The position numbers were made by a program, and so were the translations under genes. Shown in pieces: positions 59,133 through 64,000 of a stretch of DNA of 64,000 nt. Each line of letters starts with the position of its first letter. Within the stretch, counting starts at the first letter, position 1. Under the pieces are notes generated by a model, which saw only the letters and a program-made list of their open reading frames with translations, was not told where the DNA came from and did not search any database. The stretch covers positions 39,065,502 to 39,129,501 of the forward strand of contig JALIRH010000004.1 in the NCBI GenBank assembly GCA_023055505.1, written 5' to 3'. This stretch comes from Callipepla californica brunnescens (lineage: Eukaryota > Chordata > Aves > Galliformes > Odontophoridae).

Positions 59133-60429
59133 GTCTTCTGAAATTCTCATGTCTGAATGATTTCCAAGGAAGGAAAAAGTATCCAAAACACTTGACAAAA
59201 TAAACCTGCTAAAATCTTACTTATAATAACGATCTCCAGGAATCATTGTCCAAATAAAGTTCAAAATGTTAGAATGACTTCAGGCTGGGATGGATTGCCT
59301 GATAAGCAAAGTACTGGTTTGAGAATTCAGGAAGAATTGCCAGCTTTGTGGAACAGCTTAGCTTCAACTTTGGGAATATTGAGATGAAAATAATGCATTT
59401 TGTTCCCTTATTTAGATAAGATGAAAAATAATATGAAAATGCAGAGTTGCTCTTAGTGGCCTTGAACACAATTTTACTTCTATGGATTTTAATGAAACAG
59501 GATTATCTTTTATCAGTTTCAAACTATGGCACCTGCCCCAGTAGCAGTAATACACCATTTGAAAATCAGTTATCTACAAGAACCACAGCTTCATTAATAT
59601 AACTTGAAAGTGAAGTTAAAAGAAGTTAAAAATGTTCTTCAATTGCAAAGTTCCTGAAATCATGTGCTGTTGTGCTTACAACAGGCATCTAAGAGGTGTT
59701 ACCTGCATTGCAGCACAGAAAGAGGTAATAAACCACTTAGAAACTGCAAGTAGTAATAATCTGTATGCACCATAGGATATTCTGAGCCAGTGGTTTTAGC
59801 AGAACTTTTTTTTTCATGACCAAGAAATGCAAATATTTTTTACCTGTTGAGCAGAAGACTATTGTATATAAAGATGTATATGACTGTTGTGTTTACTGAA
59901 AAGGTTTTTTCACCTTCCGTTTTGATGTAAAGACCCTGTCAATTGGGAGCATTTCATCTGAACCTTTTCTCCTACTGCCAGTCTTGTGTAGATGCTGAAC
60001 TTTTTAAGCTCATGTTATTTATCTACAGCTAGGCATCAGAATCCTGCACCAACAGTTAAAACAAAGGATGGAAGGGCTGTCATTCTTTGTCAGTAGCTGT
60101 ATGAGGGCAGGAAGCTAAGTTTATATGGACTGAATCAGTGGCTGAGCTGGGAAGGAAAGCAAAAACTTCCAGGACCCAGCCAAATGCTGTAACTACTGGC
60201 CCATCCTTCTTTCCTAATAATGTTCTTGCATTAAAGAAAGAAAGAAATTAATAAATTAATTACGGGTTTCAAACAGTAATATAGTACTTAAAATTGTAAT
60301 AAATGTGTCTATATAGCATGAACATAACTAGAACCATCCCAATGACTAATTCAAGATGTAAGCAACTTTTATTACTTTGAAAGTCCTCATTGAAATGCCC
60401 TTCATCTCCCACGTCAGTCTACTGACCCC

Positions 60430-60600
60430 ACTATCTGGGACCATCTCAGCTGTGTTGTGTCTAAGCAATACTGAACTGAGTGCTTTAGCCATGAAGTTGA
60501 TCAAGTACGGCTGATCAAAGTGGATTGAAGTAGTAAAGATATTATTGTGTGACTCAGAAGGACAGCTGCTCAGGCACATGATACAGACCTTGGCTAATGG
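60430..60600 (-). pseudogene. Decayed serpin last exon
   Basis: The minus-strand peptide IHFDQPYLINFMAKALSSVL lines up without gaps with IKFNRPFIVLIFDKATSTTL of gene C, including the F-x-x-P-aromatic serpin signature. On the plus strand GATTGAAGTAGTAAAG resembles GATGGTAGTAGAAG. The hinge region and the C-terminal end are not preserved in frame. Together with the exon 3 remnant at 62.2 kb it marks a further serpin unit beyond gene C. Confidence 0.58.
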
Positions 60601-62139
60601 TCAAAGAAAGGACCCAAAATATGTTTGCAAGACACAGGGGTAATTTGCCCTTTTTATCTCTCCCTATCAGTCTCTCTGCTCATACAGAACAGCTTAATTG
60701 GAAATGTAGGTGCAAAAAAATAATCCACCAAGAAGAAAACACAGAAAGGTGTCAGCTCTCAGTTTTGTTTTGAATAGTTATTCAGCTTTCTTCTGACTAC
60801 AACTTCTAAAAATGTAGGAAGAACATTCAGGCCAACATCACATGTTTTATGAAAATACTACCTGAATCTATAAAGAGCTATTGTTCCACAGAATGATGCA
60901 TTACAAAAGTATCTCAAATTAGTTAATTTTAACAAAAAAACTGATTTGTGACTATTTTGATACAGAAATCCAGTTTCCCTAAACAAAACAGTTGGTGACC
61001 TATTTTGTGTTGCCTCCTAAATATTGCTCTGTTTTAACATTCTTTTTCACCAACAGTCACTCACCAGCAGACAACACTCATCTCCTTGGAGCACCAGTCA
61101 TCTCTTCTCCATTCCCTCCATCATCTTGGAGAGAGACAGCAAATAAACCCTTTTGAAGAATCATGGAGGAATCATTCCCTAAAGAATCACAACAAAATTC
61201 TTCATCAAAAGTGAACTTTCAGTGATGAGGGAAAGCCTGGACTGATGTTCACTGAATACGCAGGTGTGTTTATCCATAGAGCAGCAGAGGATTACAGCAG
61301 TCCTAGGGTTGGGGTCAGTCAGATAGGGCCCAGATATAAAGATCAGAAAAGGGTAATTAGGTCACAAGAACTAGGTGACAGTGCCCTGATCTCAAGTTCA
61401 TTGATCAGGCAGTGAGAGTGTGTGTGTGTGTGTTGCTCTGTTTTGTGTTGTTGATTGGTTGGTTTTTGTTTGTTTGTTTTGTTTATTTCTTTTTATCTGG
61501 ATGATGCAATGCTATTAAATTAATGCCTTTGGTTGAGTTTAGGTGGGTGGGGATTATGCAAAACCTGTTTGAACTGGTCTCCAGTCTTTGTGAATGCTCC
61601 AGCTCTGCTACTAATGATGATCGAATTAATCTCTTAACAAACACATTTGTTTTTCTAATTCGCCTCCACACTCTTAATTACTATAACTTCAAACCCAACA
61701 CCCAAATATTAAAGGACAAATGACAATTAGCATCCCTTGCTCTTGGGAGACCTCTGAACTACTGAGATTCCTTCTGAGGTAAAATTTGAAGCACAACAAC
61801 GAGGACCTCTTCACCAGAAACAGAATCCAACAAGACAGGACTAAGCCTAATAAGAATCACCATTTCCAAAGGAAGCAAATCTTTTACCCTTCCCTTCATA
61901 GTTTACTATAAAAACAAAGTCCATCACATCAAAAAGATGGGAGACCCAATCCCTGTTTGTTTGTTTGTTTGGGATTTTTTTTATGACAATAAGCTCATAA
62001 CTGAACTACAAATCCATGGTCTGCAAATTGCTCATTTAGTACAATGTACTTCATAAACTTCATTTCTTTCTGAATCTGATAGACTTTCAGGACTTTCACA
62101 GAAGTAGATAGATTCTTCACTGTACCTGCATCCCTTATT

Positions 62140-62280
62140 GTCCATTACTGTTCCCTTTACAAATTTTTCTTTGAAAAACTTCTTAGGAGTCATCTGAGGG
62201 TGCAATTTCCATTTAAGGAAACAGAGTAAAAGAAGTTAGAACGTTTTCAGGAATGTTTTTGTTTTGATGACATCTTCAAA
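62140..62280 (-). pseudogene. Probable serpin exon 3 remnant
   Basis: On the plus strand CTGTTCCCTTTACAAATTTT and TCTTTGAAAAACTTCTT run parallel to gene B exon 3 (CTTTTCCCATTTAGACACAG, TTCTTTTCAAAAGAGCATCTT). TGCAATTTCCATTTAAGGAA then matches AGCATTTCCATTGTAAGGAA. The minus-strand frame contains stops. It lies 1.5 kb upstream of the exon 5 remnant at 60.5 kb, the right order for one decayed gene. Confidence 0.5.
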
Positions 62281-62399
62281 TAGAAATGATGAAAATGCTC
62301 TACACTGATTTTTATAGGATGCTACCAAGTTAAAAAATTTTCTACCATTTATTATTAAAATGGAAGAAGAAAATAAAATAATTTTCAGAAAAAATTTTG

Positions 62400-64000
62400 A
62401 GATTTTTACTGTGTTTGCCATCTATGGCAAATTCAACATCTTAGGATTTCTCTTGAGTTAGAAACGTATTTTATTGGAAATGAAGATAATACCCATAGGA
62501 GATATAACAATATAGTTTTATCCAATGCTGGTGTGGAAAAATACTGACTGGAGAGATGGTCATTGTCTTCAGTACAGTTTGGAACCTAATAAGGGTTGAA
62601 AATTCTTCTGGTTTAGCTGTTGTGCAGTGGACTTGAACAATGAGAAAGACGTTATTTTGGCATCCAAATTTTCACTTGTCCTTTTTAAAACTGACTGAAG
62701 GGCAGATCGGTTGCATATTTTAAGGATTAAGATGCAGAGGGAAAATAGTTTACAACTAGAATTGTGAGATGGGAAAAATGGGCTAGTAACAAAATCTTTC
62801 AATTAAAATAAATAAAGTGTTAAATGTTTGATAGAAAATTAATAAATAAATAAATAAAACCCAGAAACATGACATAGGATACAACAGATCTGGTTAAAAT
62901 CTCTTTGTGAGCATAATATCATAAATAACCAGACCTGTAACCTTTTTTGGTTTTGAAAAAAATTATGATCAATGACTGTGATAAGATCAAAATCATCATC
63001 AAAAAACAAAGTTGATCTACTCTAATCATTCAATTGAATTGATGAAAAAATCATTGTAAATTACCCAAAAATTGCAATGAACAAGTATTCATGCTGTCCT
63101 GGACAGCTCTGGGCACAGCAAAACGAATTAAATGTTTTAGATCTTGAGTATATACCTATGCAGTGTATGCACACATAATATTATCCTATAAGCCATACAA
63201 ATGGTCATGCTTAGCTTTGAGTTATGTATTATCTAGCTCAGTATCCAGTGCTTCATATAGCATTCACAGTGTGGACTTGCTATGACAGAGGTACAATGAT
63301 GTTTCCTTTCTCTTTTTCTTACCTCATAATTACCTTTCCAGCCAGTCCTAATCAAGGAGATGACATTTAGTGGCTTATCCATCACCTCTGCAAAATCTCT
63401 TTCTCAAATGGCAGTGTCTAACGTAAGGGATCACCATGCCATACATTAAACAAGGGATTTTCTCCTCATATTCTTTGTTTTCTATTTTTAGATGACATTT
63501 TCCAACTGCTATTTTATCAGCCAGTGTTTCAGTACAATGATATCCTTATATACAGTTTTTTAAAATCCGTGAACAAAGTGGAACCATAAGCAACATATGT
63601 CATCTCAAAATTCATTCCAGTCTGAAATGATTGCTGAATTCTCTGAACTATTTCTTGAACTTATTGTTTGTAAACTCATAGAAGGGTCTTCCCTTTGCTT
63701 CTAGCTTTTATATATTTTCAAGATCCTTATGAAGAATTTGTGCAGTATATGAATCAAATTGTAATCCACACACATACCAACAGTTTCAAAGAACTCTACA
63801 GTAAAGTTAATTCTTGAATATTTTGTCATATGTATTCATATGACTACAATTTCTAGTTTTCAAAATTAAAAAATTGGGTTAAGTGATCTAAGTGATCTTC
63901 AATTCACTGCACACTTACATGCAACTATTGTTTAAGTTACATTTGTAACTTTTTATCACTGCGATATAGAAACCAATCAAAGTGGTGAATCACAGTGGAA
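62400..64000. other. Intergenic to the window end
   Basis: AT-rich sequence with an (AATA)n run near 62.84 kb. Exon 2 of the relic at 60.4-62.3 kb was not recognised here. Confidence 0.45.

Noticed and set aside
59330..59410. Serpin exon 4-like peptide (FHLNIPKV on the minus strand)
   Set aside because: Only a short motif fits, the two possible frames compete, and it lies downstream of the exon 5 remnant at 60.5 kb without an exon 5 of its own.
1..64000. Search for tRNA, rRNA, CRISPR or bacterial-type operons
   Set aside because: None seen. Splice junctions, LINE and mariner repeats and microsatellites show vertebrate nuclear DNA.

Overview
This window is vertebrate genomic DNA, almost certainly from a bird and most likely a galliform such as chicken. 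It is AT-rich, has short exons in long introns, and carries avian repeat families: CR1 LINE fragments near 8.2, 19.8 and 29.2 kb, and Galluhop-type mariner copies near 4.5, 17.4 and 58.6 kb. The species is inferred from these repeats. Only the repeats and the genes are seen directly.

The window lies inside a tandem array of clade A serpins (secreted serine-protease inhibitors), all on the minus strand. Three copies look intact: gene A (23,293-27,494; 422 aa), gene B (37,683-40,803; 432 aa) and gene C (51,158-54,396; 419 aa). Each has four coding exons. Exon 3 is exactly 271 bp and exon 4 exactly 148 bp in all three, and the intron phases are 1, 2 and 0. All three keep a signal peptide, a TEAA-type reactive-loop hinge and the FNRPF signature. 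Their reactive loops differ: Pro-His|Ser in A, Trp-Arg|Ser in B, and a chymotrypsin-inhibitor-like loop with Val|Ser in C. They therefore probably inhibit different proteases or, for A, may have an unusual target.

Between and beyond these genes are decayed serpin copies, also on the minus strand. The best supported are at 13.0-14.6 kb (exons 2 and 3), 15.6-20.7 kb (exons 5, 3 and 2) and 46.3-46.5 kb (exon 3, perhaps exon 4 at 45.5 kb). Less certain ones lie at 33.4-33.5 kb (exon 5) and 60.4-62.3 kb (exons 5 and 3). Weaker candidates are near 3.5, 11.4 and 12.7 kb. Read from right to left the order is relic, C, relic, B, relic, A, relic, relic. This suggests repeated duplication followed by loss of about every second copy.

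Upstream of genes A and B there is a plausible untranslated first exon with an HNF1-like site just before it, which would fit liver expression. No other protein-coding gene, RNA gene or CRISPR array is supported. The rest is intergenic sequence with simple repeats, a 40-bp near-palindrome at 32,968 and a nested foldback at about 34,385-34,516.
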